The translations under genes were made by a program, and so were the position numbers. Below the pieces are notes generated by a model that worked only from the letters and a program-made list of their open reading frames with translations, had not been told where the DNA came from and did not search any database. From the NCBI GenBank assembly GCA_019022495.1, contig JAFEKR010000021.1, forward strand, positions 124,001 through 188,000: a stretch of 64,000 bases of DNA. Reading direction: 5' to 3'. Shown here piece after piece: positions 22,898 to 32,949 of the stretch (positions are counted from its first letter, which is position 1; each line of letters opens with the position of its first letter). Source of the DNA: Epichloe hybrida (lineage: Eukaryota; Ascomycota; Sordariomycetes; Hypocreales; Clavicipitaceae).

Positions 22898-23683
22898 TGT
22901 GCAAGCGACGAGGGGTTGTGGTGGTTATGGCGATTTCTCCCTGCTCTTCTATCTGAGTGCTGTTGTGTGCATGCAGCTTGTTGGGATGGGCACGGTTGAG
23001 ATTGAGGTTTTGAATTGGAAAAGTTGATGTGAGGTGTGACCCGACGGGGCGACCGGGTGGCGCCGATGCCGCCTGGGCTGCGTTGCGTGGCTGGCGGGCT
23101 TCTTCGGTACATGAGAGAAACGGGAAGAGAGGGACCCATGCTTTTTGTTGGCCGCTTGGCATGTGTTTCGCTTGTGTTGAGACGAAGCTATGTACGAGTC
23201 TACATGTAGTGGGAGATGATTTCCTTATCAATCACTCACGTCAGTCACATCAGTCACATTTTCTCAGCCGGCCATACATGCATGCGGTTTCTATTGGCTA
23301 TTGGTCTGAAGCGTACCATAAGTCCGTATATCAAGTATATACGGATCCGTATGTATGTACGGATTAACAAGAGCAAGTGCATTGGGTGAGTGCTTGCTCA
23401 CTTTTACTCCGTACCGCGGACGTCCGAGTCTAACGCGCTGAGTCAGCGCGCAGCCGACTTCTCACATGTGACATGTGACTGACGCCTTTGTCTTTTGCTC
23501 CACTTCCCTCGGACTTCCGCTCGGTTTTTATCCCAACTGGGCCAGAGGCGAATTTGCTCGTTCATTCTCAGATCAGATTGATAAGAATTCTGTTTTTGTT
23601 ACGGAGGAAATACAAAGCGCACAACACCCATCCCTTCCCTTGATGAGCAAGAAACCCTTCCTCGATGAACTCGATGAGCTACC
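22898..23683. promoter_or_regulatory. Divergent promoter between DUF2470 and Zn2Cys6 genes
   Basis: A 786-bp shared upstream region. It contains the palindrome TACGGATCCGTA (23340-23351) within a stretch of repeated CCGTATAT/GTACGGA words, then TACTCCGTA at 23405-23413 and ACATGTGACATGTGAC near 23463. Regulatory use is inference. Confidence 0.45.
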
Positions 23684-23732
23684 ATGACTGAGAGAAGCTC
23701 AAGCCCGGAGTCCGATGAAGGCTCGCGCTCCC

Positions 23733-23764
<32 letters not shown>

Positions 23765-26146
23765 CATCCACCAGCACGGAAGAGACAGCGCGTCCGCCTG
23801 AGCTGTCTTGAATGTCGGCGCCGGAAGCTCTCATGCGACAGAGGCTTCCCGTGCGAGCGCTGCATCAAAAGTGGCACCCCGGACCGATGCAGTTATGAGT
23901 CTCGCAACGGAGAGGTCGTCAAAGCCTGTGCATCGTCTGGCATCCCGCCGCCTTTTGCGCAACTGGATGCACGCAGATTCGGCGCCGGCGCCGCCGGCGA
24001 TGGCCCCTCCGGCGGCCTCTCTTCTCGAGAAGACCACGACAGAATTCGAAGACTGGAACTGGAGCTCAACCAGCTCAAGGACCTGCTCACCCGACCTGGC
24101 GGGGGGGCGCGGGCCTCGTTCGACGGCAGTACTGTCGCGGCAACCGACTCGCCGTCCACCAGGAGCAGGAGGGATGAGAACTTGACTGAGCTTGACGGGC
24201 AGCCGCGTCTGGATGTGCAGGAGTGCATCGATGCCACGACGGTGGCGGCGGGCGAGAAGGGCGAACTCCGATTCTTCCGGGGCAAGGGGTTCCGCACGCG
24301 GTATTTCGGTCCGCACAACGCGAGCATGGCCTTTGTCGAGCTGACGGGGCTGTGTCCGTTCATGAGGGAGACGGCAGATGAGTGGCTCCGTCCAGTCATC
24401 CTGCATGACCGCAAGGACCGCAAGGAACGCAAGCGTCGTGCCGAGGATTGTGATGCCATCTTGGAGAAGCAGGACCCTGAACTGGAGGCTCTTTTGCCGG
24501 CCAGGGAGGAAGCCGACGCTCTCGTTTCCGTCTATCTGGACCAGTTCGAGCAAATCCACCGCATCGTCCACATCCCCACGTTCCGCAACGAGTACGCCGA
24601 GTTTTGGAGGCCCGGCAGCAAGAACCGGCACGGCGCCTTCACAGCCCTCGTCTTGGCCATGATGGCCGTGGCCAGCTGCGCCCACACCCGCGACAGCCTC
24701 AGGTTCATCGGCATGATGTCCAACGCTCGGCACTGGGCCGAGAGATGGATCAACTCGTGCGACCTGTGGCTGTCCCGGCAGAGCCAGAAGCATCGCAGGC
24801 TCATTCATTTCCAGATTGCATGCCTGCTCTACCTCGGCAAGCGGGTCAACACGATCAAGAAGAAGAGGTTCTGGACCAGCTCGGGCGCCCTCGTTCAAGA
24901 CGGCATCTCGGTCGGTCTCCATCGAGAACCCAGCCACATGGGAGGCGGGAAAATCACCGTCTACAACCAAGAAATGCGACGACGAATCTGGACCACGATG
25001 CAGGAGTTTGACATGCAGGCCTCGTTCGACCACGGCCTGCCCACGCTGCTCAGCCAACTCCACTACGACACCAACCCTCCCAGGAACCTGGACGACGAGG
25101 ACTTTGACGAAGCCACCACCACCAGCCTGCCGCCGCCCAAGCCAGCCGACGAGTACACGTTCTGCTCGTTCCAGAACCTGACGCGCCGGAGTCTGCCCCT
25201 GAGACTGGAGCTCAGCCGGCTCCTGACGGGGCCCATGGCTGCGGAAATCGACTACGACCAGGTCATCCGGTGCACCAACGACCTGACGCACGAGATCGAC
25301 GCCTTGCCGTCGTGGGACATGAAGAATCTCCAAGGCGGCGTCGGGGAGAAGAAGAACCCCCTCATCGCCTACACGCTGCTCCACGTGCAGCTGCGGCAGT
25401 ACATGATCCCCCTCCACCAGCCGTACCTGAAGCTGCGCAGGCAGAACTCCAAGTATCAGTACTCGGAAATCATCTACTACAACGCCGCTCGCGACATCGT
25501 CCTGCTCCACGACAAGCTCCACGAGCAAGGCGTCCGCTCGCTCAACTTCCTGCGGGAGGACGCCCTGACGACGGCCATCAACCTATGCAGCGTGACGATG
25601 CTGCAGCCCCGGGGGTCCACCAACATGATCATGATCAACTCGCATCACACGCTGAAGCTCATCGAGAAGTGCATAGCCATGAAGGAAGATCGCCTGCTGA
25701 GATGCGGCAACAACGAGCCCTGGGGCTACTCCATCATGTGCGCCGCCCTCGGCCTGCTCGAGGCACACCTGGGCACCAAGACGGCCGAGGTGGCCAAGTC
25801 GACGTCGGCCGAGAGATTCGTCAACCTTTATTACAGGCTGCTTGCCAACCAAGAGCAGCCGCCGCCGCCGCCGCCGCAGCCCGCCGTCGCGCCCATCATC
25901 GGGCTGGACAACATGCCGGACCGGCCCAATTCTGCCACGCCGTTCATCCTCCCGCCATCATCCCTACCAACAACAGCAACGACAGCAACAACAATCGCCG
26001 CCCCCGTGGACCCAACTGCCGCCCCGGCCACGGCCTGGATGTTCGGCGCAGGAGACCAGGCGCAGCCGTTCAACATGGATCCGAGCCTAGAGCTTCTCGG
26101 CCTGAATCTGAACGAGCTCTGGGGTGAATCGTGGGAGCTGGGCTAG
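23684..26146 (+). CDS. Zn2Cys6 fungal-specific transcription factor
   Basis: Intronless gene, 820 aa, nuclear DNA-binding regulator. The N-terminus has an acidic Asp-Gly run (GAC GGC repeats at about 23739-23763) and a basic patch PARKRQRVR that could serve as a nuclear signal. The binuclear zinc cluster follows: Cys 41, 44, 51, 57, 60 and 69 in CX2CX6CX5CX2CX8C spacing. A linker with a short coiled coil (IRRLELELNQLKDLL, about residue 120-135) may dimerise. The fungal-specific regulatory domain covers about 280-520, with YLDQFEQIHRIVHIPTFRNE, a GISVGLHREPS-type motif and MRRRIWTTMQEFDMQAS. The C-terminus has Pro (seven in a row), Thr and Ala runs and ends with a hydrophobic-acidic activation-like segment LLGLNLNELWGESWELG. 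Its targets cannot be told from the sequence; no metabolic cluster surrounds it. Confidence 0.93.
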
Positions 26147-26522
26147 AAGACTGGGTGGTTCTGCATCCCAAAGGTCTCTTGTTTTCTTCATTATTTTCTC
26201 TGTGTGTTGTTTGTGTTGTTCAAGCAAGCTCTACATTCAGCCTGCGATCCGAGAAACAAAAAAAAAGGGGCGGCAGCACCACCATGCGAAGAGCGCTATT
26301 GACCAAAATTCGTGACTGGAGGGGAATCGGTATTCGTGTAATATCCGTGTGAACAAATGAAAATTGTTAAAACCAGAAAGGCCCGCCAGGCACCACAAAG
26401 TGGATATATCCAGGTTGGTCCCTCTGACTCGCTCCCCCCCTGACTCTGAGCCCTCATATCCACACAAAAGTGAAGAAGCCCTCTTGTACCACATTTGCTT
26501 GCACAATTTTCAACGGAATCCA
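26147..26522. other. 3' flank of the Zn2Cys6 gene and 5' flank of the tRNA
   Basis: Non-coding. A/T-rich with a nine-A run near 26260. No clear TATA-like box was seen close to the tRNA start. Confidence 0.45.
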
Positions 26523-26656
26523 AGCAATTTGGCGCAGTGGAAGCGCGGTTAGTAACGACCCGAAAATCCATCTCATCATCTGCTCCCATTGAAACTAACA
26601 ATGAAACAGCCGGGCTCATAACCCGGAGGCCGCAAGATCGAAACTTGCAATTGCTA
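26523..26656 (+). tRNA. Initiator tRNA-Met (CAT) with a 62-bp intron at position 26/27
   Basis: All arms pair perfectly when bases 26548-26609 are removed. Acceptor stem AGCAATT (26523-26529) pairs with AATTGCT (26649-26655), with discriminator A. The D-arm is GCGC-AGTGGAA-GCGC (26532-26546), then G26 (26547). The anticodon arm is CCGGG-CTCATAA-CCCGG (26610-26626), the variable loop AGGCC, and the T-arm GCAAG-ATCGAAA-CTTGC (26632-26648). The mature length is 72 nt before CCA. Eukaryotic initiator marks are present: an A1-T72 end pair, three G-C pairs at the base of the anticodon loop, and A at position 54 of the T-loop. The A box (TGGCGCAGTGG) and B box (GATCGAAAC) are good Pol III promoters, and T5 lies downstream. 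Canonical nuclear tRNA introns follow position 37; this one does not. It is a single locus in the window, flanked by the Zn2Cys6 and SMP genes. Confidence 0.88.
26548..26609 (+). other. Non-canonical intron of the initiator tRNA gene
   Basis: 62 bp: donor GTTAGT (26548-26553), branch-like CTAAC (26595-26599), acceptor CAG (26607-26609), with 11 nt from the branch A to the 3' end. These are the spacing and words of a short fungal spliceosomal intron. GTTAGT is also the exact complement of ACTAAC (26594-26599), so the insert can close a 6-bp stem. The boundary is ambiguous by one base because a G stands at both edges; only the choice given yields GT..AG. Confidence 0.75.
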
Positions 26657-26665
26657 CTCCTCAAC

Positions 26666-26670
26666 TTTTT
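26666..26670 (+). terminator. Pol III T-run terminator
   Basis: Five T, ten bases after the end of the tRNA. It is the expected position for RNA polymerase III termination. Confidence 0.75.
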
Positions 26671-27584
26671 GCACTCTGGCAACTCTAACATTGTGCTTGT
26701 TTCTATTTTTATTCATTCCATATCCTTTTGACCGTTGGATAGCTACTGTAATGTATTACCGTCATGTCAGCTGTCATCTCCGGCGGTTTCATGTTTCATT
26801 TTTTTTTTTTTGACAAGGCTTGTGGTTGCTTGTGCGTGATTGGGTGACGACGCCCCCGGCTGTTGCTCTTGTTCACTTCTTTTCCCTTGAGAGAGAAGAG
26901 GGAACCTGGATTCGAACATGGCGGTGAGGTGACTGTTGACTTTCCGAGCATTCATACTCGGCTTGCCGTTCAGGGTGTCTAGTTGAGAGACGTTGCGTCT
27001 CCCCGGCCTGCACAAGTAAGTGACGAAACGAAATACCAGTCCAGTATAACAAACTCCTGACCCTCTCTCTGGTAAATAGATATTTTGCTTTACTTCACCG
27101 AGTAACACGCAGGCCTACGCCGACAATGCCGGCAGCCGAATGAGGCCATACGTGCATGATTCATTTTTTTTTCCCATGTCGCTGCAGTTTCTGTCGAGTT
27201 TTGCGTCTTCGTTGCACAGAGCCCACCAGACCGGTCGTTCCAGGCCGTCGTATAACCTGCCAGACAGGTTCACGGTCAAGACGAGCGCGTATCACCAGAC
27301 GGTCTCGAAGGGAAACATCGAGACTCTGGCGTTGCAGAGTCGCTGCTGCACGACAGGTGACAGGGTTGTCGCGGACAAGTCGAGCGTTGATACTACGTCT
27401 CTGGAGCCCTCGTCTTCATCTCGGAATCGTCCAGAGGGAAACCGGAAACTATATAAACTAGCACGCTTCGGCCACCGCAAAGGCAACTTTTGGCCTAAAC
27501 CAAATACTCAATCACATTCCTGACTTGACCACTTCAATCACCAGATCGCATCATCAGCTCAAATCAACACAGATCACCGCCAAC
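26671..27584. promoter_or_regulatory. Upstream region of the SMP gene
   Basis: No gene is supported. There is a poly-T run at about 26799-26812 and a second at 27163-27172. A TATA-like ATATAAACTA at 27451-27460 lies about 125 bp before the ATG at 27585 and is followed by an unusually C/A-rich leader, as in highly expressed fungal genes. Confidence 0.5.
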
Positions 27585-27841
27585 ATGCCTCCACATCAGA
27601 TGACCAAAGAAGATGCCTCGAGAATCCAGAGTGGAACGGTACGTGCTGTTCCGCCATAGTTCCCCGACTTCGCCCTCTTCAACTAAACGCAGAACCGTAG
27701 GCGAAAAATGGGGGAGACATGTCCTCTGGTGGCTGGGCGGCTAAGGCTCAATCTCTGGGAGATCGCAACGACAACGCTTCTGGCAATGGCAATGGTGGCA
27801 CGAAGCCGGAGGGCGGGGCTGGCGCCGATGGAAAGAAGTAG
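27585..27841 (+). CDS. Small SMP (seed maturation protein)-type domain protein
   Basis: 64 aa from two exons, 27585-27638 and 27701-27841, with intron 27639-27700 (GTACGT..CCGTAG) in phase 0. The N-terminus MPPHQMTKEDASRIQSG and the following AKNGGDMSSGGWAAKAQSLG match the short SMP-type motif found in plant seed maturation proteins and in small fungal stress or conidial proteins. The rest is Gly/Asn-rich and ends ADGKK. It is hydrophilic and probably disordered, with no signal peptide. A protective role in stress or dormancy is inferred from the family. It is easily missed because exon 1 has only 18 codons. Confidence 0.8.
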
Positions 27842-28127
27842 GCGCAAGTTATCCATGGCTGCATCGTTGCTCGCGCTTGTTCTAGCCTTGTCGATGTAAT
27901 GAATGTAGCTATTGTGCCCGACAGATAGTAAGCAGTGAAAGGAGTGGGAAGCTGCCTTCTTTTTTTTGGCTGTCGCAACGTACACAACAACCCTCTCGTC
28001 GCCGTCTATCTCGCCCTTCGCCGCGTGTTCTCCTAACGATGAGTGAGGAGAGACCAGTGATTCTATTTTGGCCCATGTCTTTTCAATTCTTTGCCCCCCC
28101 TTCCCCTGCCTTGCTAAATAAAACGGG

Positions 28128-30803
28128 CTAGCTCTTATTATTTCTTTTCCTCTTCAGCTCTAGTGCTTCTTTACCAAGCTTGGCCAATGCATCCTCGTAT
28201 CCCTTCGTCTTTTCCTCGCTCATCTCGTCTATCCTCGGTCTTTCCACCTTTTGTGCTCTCCTGATGCCTTGGTTCTTGGCAATCTTGCCCCAGAACCATC
28301 CGCTCTCGTCATCGTCAACCAGTGTCCATGCACGGCCCGTTCGTCCTGCACGAGCCGTTCGGCCAACGCGGTGCACATAGCCTGCTACGCTGGCAGGCAA
28401 ATCATAGTTGATTACATGTCCCAGCTTCGGAATGTCGATACCTCGGGCCACCAGGTCGGAAGCGATGATGAGACGAACGGGCGAAGAAGACGTGGTGAAT
28501 GCCCGGAGAATCTTTCGTCGAATGTGAGTAGGTGTAGTAGAGGTCAATGTGCTGATCTGCGGTTCGAGGGAGGCATCCAATAGCGTGAGAAGACGAGACA
28601 ATCGGAGCGCATGTTCGTTGGATTTGGTAAAGATCAGGGAAATGGGTAGTTGTGATTCTGATGCCGTGGACATCTTGGTTCCGTCGTCACCTTCTAAACA
28701 GTCATCAGAGTCGGAGGTGCTCGTGTCCGAAGAATCTGAGCTGCCATCTGACTCGTCAGAACATGTATCCGAGCTGTCATCAGATGAGCCATGGTCATTT
28801 TCCTCCAATGCTGAAGAAAAGTCTCTATTCGTAGTGCCCGCCTTCATGTGGGGACCTCGTAAAAGATCAAGTAGGTACAGCGGCTTGAGGTTCGCCTCGT
28901 GTACTCGCACCGCATATTCCCGCAGTGTCGTAGGTAATGTGTGCTCGGCAACCTGGACGCTTGCATCGTTCTCAAGAACTATCAATTGGGGTCTCCTCAA
29001 GGTCAGCCGATTCAAAAGACTCAAGTCCCTGGTCAGCGTGGCACTGAGAATCACTTTTCGAACGCCGGAATACGCCATGTCAGGGAAGTCGCGGGCGCTG
29101 AACTTGTCGGTCTGGAACTTATCTAGTACCAGCTCTAACCACCCCTGGAAGCTTTGCGCCAGGAGCTTATCGGCTTCGTCCACAACCAGCCAGCGGACGT
29201 AATCGAGGTTGAATCCGGGCGTTTGCTCGATATGCTCTACGAGTCGGCCTGGGGTGCAGATGAGTACATCCACTTTGGACGTGAAATCGACGACTTCGCC
29301 TTTCCAGGCGCCCAGACGAGGGTCGCCAACGGCAGCTTCAAAGTCAATCGCATCGTCTACATCGGCTGATACGGGCCCGCCCGCTCGCTGTTGTCTGTCC
29401 TCTTCTTGTATTCTTTGGTAAGCGTCCGGGTCGTAGCGTGAGTCGCGGTCGACAAGGGCCTCTTGTTCCGACTTTATCGATTGACTGCCAATGCCGACTC
29501 CGACGCGAACTCGTTTCCGGCCCTCGCCTTCGTATGCCTTGGCGCAGATTTCGAACGCCTCTTGGGCTTGCTTGACTAGCTCTCTGGTCGGAAGCACAAC
29601 CAGAGCTCTTAGCCTTGTCACCACGCCCTGGCTGATGTCGCGGACGACCGGCAAGGCGTATGCAAGGGTCTTGCCGGATCCCGTGGCCGCGGACACCAAT
29701 ACATCGCCGGCGCGATGTTTGCTTGTAGGGAGCAGAAGTGGTATCGCAGCGGTCTGAACGGCGAAGCCTTCCGAGTATCCCTTTTCAGCTAGGATGCGGG
29801 ACGCGCGCTGTGAGATCCCCAGGTCTGTGAATGGTCTTCGGGTGTCCTGGGAGACTCTCAAGGGGGCAGAGAGCCACGCGGGTAGTGTGTCGTACGTGGG
29901 CTTGGACTCGTCGTCTGGTAGCGCGGCAGGTTGGGGTAATGGCTCCAGGGCATGCACTTCCACCGATTCCGCGTCAGAGTCACTGACTTGGTCTTTGGCG
30001 ACTTCGTTTGCCAGCTTAATCGACTTGGACTTTCGTTGTAAAACGGCCTTGTGTCGTGTCGATGCCTCGTCGTCCACCTTATCCCCCCCCTCTAACGTAA
30101 CTCGCTTGCCCAGCTTCTTTTTCTTATCCCGTTTGGGCTTCTTTTCTTCCGCTGGCAACTCGGGTCCCGGCTGCGTACTCGCAGTCGGCGCTTCATCCAC
30201 GTCCATGTCGCCATTCGAGTTTTCGTCAACGTTGACAGGGGTATGTTGACCTTCCATGGCCGTATCTTTTTCCTCTTCAACCGTCGACCGGTGCTCGATT
30301 TGCTTCTCTCTTGGTGATTTTGACGGCGTCTTCCCGCGTCCTTGTGAATCGTCAGAGTCAGAGGCAGAGTCGTCCGCCTGTGTTCGTTGTTTGCGCTTCC
30401 TCCTGTTTTTCTTCTTCCTCTCGCCCGACTGTTCATTTGAAGTCGACTCGCCTCCTTTTGTGAAGACATTCCTCTCCACGGATTCCGTCTTCCCTTTTCT
30501 CAGCTTCTTGGTAGCTGATTGCGGCTCGTTTGCAGACTCCCATTTCCGCTTCGAATTGACCGATCCAGATTCATCGTCAAAGAATTGGATCGACTTTGGT
30601 TCAGGTGCAACTGCAGGGGTCGTCTTCGCCTTGGCAGCCGGAACATAGCGTGTATAGCTGAATTCTTCTACCAATTTTGGCTTGATCACATCCACCCCGG
30701 TCGCAGACTCCGACGGCTTGCGCTCTGGTGTGGCCGCCGCCGGTGACGGAGCGGCAGCCGTGTTTTTCGAGCCCTTTGACGGAGGCACGTACCTCGCGTA
30801 CAT
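28128..30803 (-). CDS. DBP6: ATP-dependent RNA helicase DBP6
   Basis: Nucleolar DEAD-box helicase for early 60S ribosome assembly. Intronless; 891 aa from the ATG at 30803 (MYARYVPPSKG), which fits the family start. An in-frame ATG at 30941 would add 46 residues. The N-terminal 270 residues are charged and low-complexity (KKKNRRKRKQR, acidic Ser/Asp tracts). Core motifs: Q-motif region GISQRASRILAEKGYSEGFA, motif I AATGSGKT (about 373), PTREL, TPGRL, DEAD (VVDEADKLL, about 541), SAT, then a long acidic Ser/Asp insert (about 670-710), SDLVARGIDIP and HRVGRTARAG (about 810). The DBP6 call rests on the split core with the acidic insert and the N-terminus. Its promoter has been cut away from the shared divergent region by the retrotransposon pair starting at 31041. 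Confidence 0.92.
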   Translation of the reverse strand: MYARYVPPSKGSKNTAAAPSPAAATPERKPSESATGVDVIKPKLVEEFSYTRYVPAAKAKTTPAVAPEPKSIQFFDDESGSVNSKRKWESANEPQSATKKLRKGKTESVERNVFTKGGESTSNEQSGERKKKNRRKRKQRTQADDSASDSDDSQGRGKTPSKSPREKQIEHRSTVEEEKDTAMEGQHTPVNVDENSNGDMDVDEAPTASTQPGPELPAEEKKPKRDKKKKLGKRVTLEGGDKVDDEASTRHKAVLQRKSKSIKLANEVAKDQVSDSDAESVEVHALEPLPQPAALPDDESKPTYDTLPAWLSAPLRVSQDTRRPFTDLGISQRASRILAEKGYSEGFAVQTAAIPLLLPTSKHRAGDVLVSAATGSGKTLAYALPVVRDISQGVVTRLRALVVLPTRELVKQAQEAFEICAKAYEGEGRKRVRVGVGIGSQSIKSEQEALVDRDSRYDPDAYQRIQEEDRQQRAGGPVSADVDDAIDFEAAVGDPRLGAWKGEVVDFTSKVDVLICTPGRLVEHIEQTPGFNLDYVRWLVVDEADKLLAQSFQGWLELVLDKFQTDKFSARDFPDMAYSGVRKVILSATLTRDLSLLNRLTLRRPQLIVLENDASVQVAEHTLPTTLREYAVRVHEANLKPLYLLDLLRGPHMKAGTTNRDFSSALEENDHGSSDDSSDTCSDESDGSSDSSDTSTSDSDDCLEGDDGTKMSTASESQLPISLIFTKSNEHALRLSRLLTLLDASLEPQISTLTSTTPTHIRRKILRAFTTSSSPVRLIIASDLVARGIDIPKLGHVINYDLPASVAGYVHRVGRTARAGRTGRAWTLVDDDESGWFWGKIAKNQGIRRAQKVERPRIDEMSEEKTKGYEDALAKLGKEALELKRKRNNKS

Positions 30804-31040
30804 ACTGGCGTCCCGATTGCTCGTCCGAGTGAGCAACGGCAGGTGAAGATGGAGTCCCGATTGAAGTTTTTCTCCCAACTGGACAAAGGCGCCTGGAGAC
30901 AGCCAATCCCGCCATGGCTCCAAAAATTTAGGCGGTCGCACGGCTTATCGGCATTTTGCCTCTGCCCACCGCCAAGCTTATCGAACAACCCTTTCTGCCC
31001 GCCTCCCTCCCCCTTCCTTCCCTTTGCATCATATGTAGTC

Positions 31041-31167
31041 TGTTGAGTGGGGAAATGGCTTACATAATAAAAGGTGAATCAGGGTGGTAGTAATTATGGG
31101 GCGACCGTAGCTAGAGTAGATACTAATCAACTATTATCATTACCACTATCATTTTGGTATGACTTTA
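31041..31167 (+). repeat. Left LTR of the Gypsy-type element
   Basis: 127 bp beginning TGTTGAGTGGGG and ending GACTTTA. It matches 46609-46735 with about ten differences, all transitions. The flank AGTC (31037-31040) is repeated at 46736-46739 as a 4-bp target-site duplication. TGG at 31168 fits the start of a primer-binding site. Confidence 0.92.
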
Positions 31168-32949
31168 TGGTAATAAGACTAGGACCTCTTTATTTTTATT
31201 TATATTACTCTATAAGAATTAATTATACCTTAAAGAAAGATAAATCAAATTATCTAGTACTAAATAATTAAGCAAAGATTAATTAGGTAAAGAAACTATC
31301 TATAAAACCACTAGAGTATAGCTAAGGTTAGAAATAGATTAAATCTATACCTTTAGAGCTGTGGTTGCTAAGATAGGGTGATAGAAAATAAGGGGGAAGA
31401 CTAACTATAGCTAGGAATAGCTTTAAACTATAAGGTAGTAATTATTAAGAACTACGGGACTTAAGTAATAGGTTTAAGAACTATAGGATTTAGACATACT
31501 AGTTAAAGTGCGAACAATAAGAACCTTATAACTAATAAGATTAGGAATTATAGATAGAATTATAACTGGAGATCTAGAACCATAATGAAACTAGGAATAG
31601 AATAGTCTAATAATAGATAAATAACCTAAGAATAACCTATAGATAAGCTAAGAGCTAATAGATTAGCACTATTAGGAATAACTAATTAATAGAATACTAA
31701 GAGATTCTAGAAGTCTTATTCTAGGCTAGATACGCTAAGATATAAGGATACTTTAAATTAATTTAAGGGACTATAGAAATTAGGTTTAACCTAGAGAAGC
31801 TATCCCTAGTAGCCTCTATTTCTAGACTTAGTAAGATACTACTATCTCCTTACTAATAGAATATAACCTAGATAGACTTAGATACTAAGATCCTTCTCTA
31901 AATTTTTAGAGACTATAGAACTATGCCTAAGACCTAGAAACTCGCCCTAGTAATTAGTATTTGCTAGACTTAACCTAATAAGGGAGATATATTATAGATA
32001 TTATTTAAATAAAGTAATAAGTTAAGTATTTTATTATTATATTTATTACTATAAAAAATAAGTAACTATAAATATTAAATTAGAACCTCTAGTAGTAATT
32101 AATCTCCTATGCTATAGTAGTAAAGAAGCTATTATAAGTAAATGTAACACCCCTAGATAAGAGGACTAAACCTTATGCTTTAGGGCAGGCTTTAAATAAC
32201 CTCTTATCTATAAAAACTATAGTTTACTAAGCTTATTATACTACTAAATTCTAATAGGGGGCGCATAGACTATAGCACTACTTTTACCCCTCTTTAACCC
32301 GCTTTTATATTTACTTTCTTACTAGTTTAATTTTCTAATTAGCTAGTATAGTAAGAATATAGTTTGCGTACTATAATTTAGGAGGTAAGAACTTGGGTTA
32401 AAGGTGAATATAGAAGGATTAAAGAGTTAGATTATTATATAAATTAAGAGCACCTAACTATAGAAGGGAAAAATTAGTAAGAAGAAATAGGAAGGTAGTA
32501 AAAGAGGCTAAAATGGTTTTCCTATGGATTAGGGGACACTTAGTTTTCTCTTCCTTTAAGACTTTAGGTAACCTAATAAAGAACTTTATTATAGTAAGTT
32601 TTAAGTTTAACCTTATTCTTTATTATAACTAGAATTCGTTATAGTATATTCTTAGCTTTATTAAAAGAAATCTCCTTTACTTATACTTAGGTAATTTTAT
32701 TCTTATATCTTATAATCTTTAATCTAATCCCTTTATAAACCCTTTACCTTTTAAAACCTAATTATAGCTAGACCTAGATTTAGACTTTAACTCTAAATTA
32801 GAGAAAGCTTTATTACTATTCTATTAAAGTCTAGGTTTTAAATCACCCCTTATCTTAACTTTAAGAGAAAATATATTACCTTACTTCCTAACCTTAATAA
32901 TTTAATCTCCTAAACCTAAGAAAACTAGTAAACTTAGATAAATCCTTAC

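Noticed and set aside
23831..25528. 565-codon minus-strand frame inside the Zn2Cys6 gene
   Set aside because: It follows from G/C-rich third positions of the real gene; it has no domain, and the plus strand shows the zinc cluster and regulatory domain.
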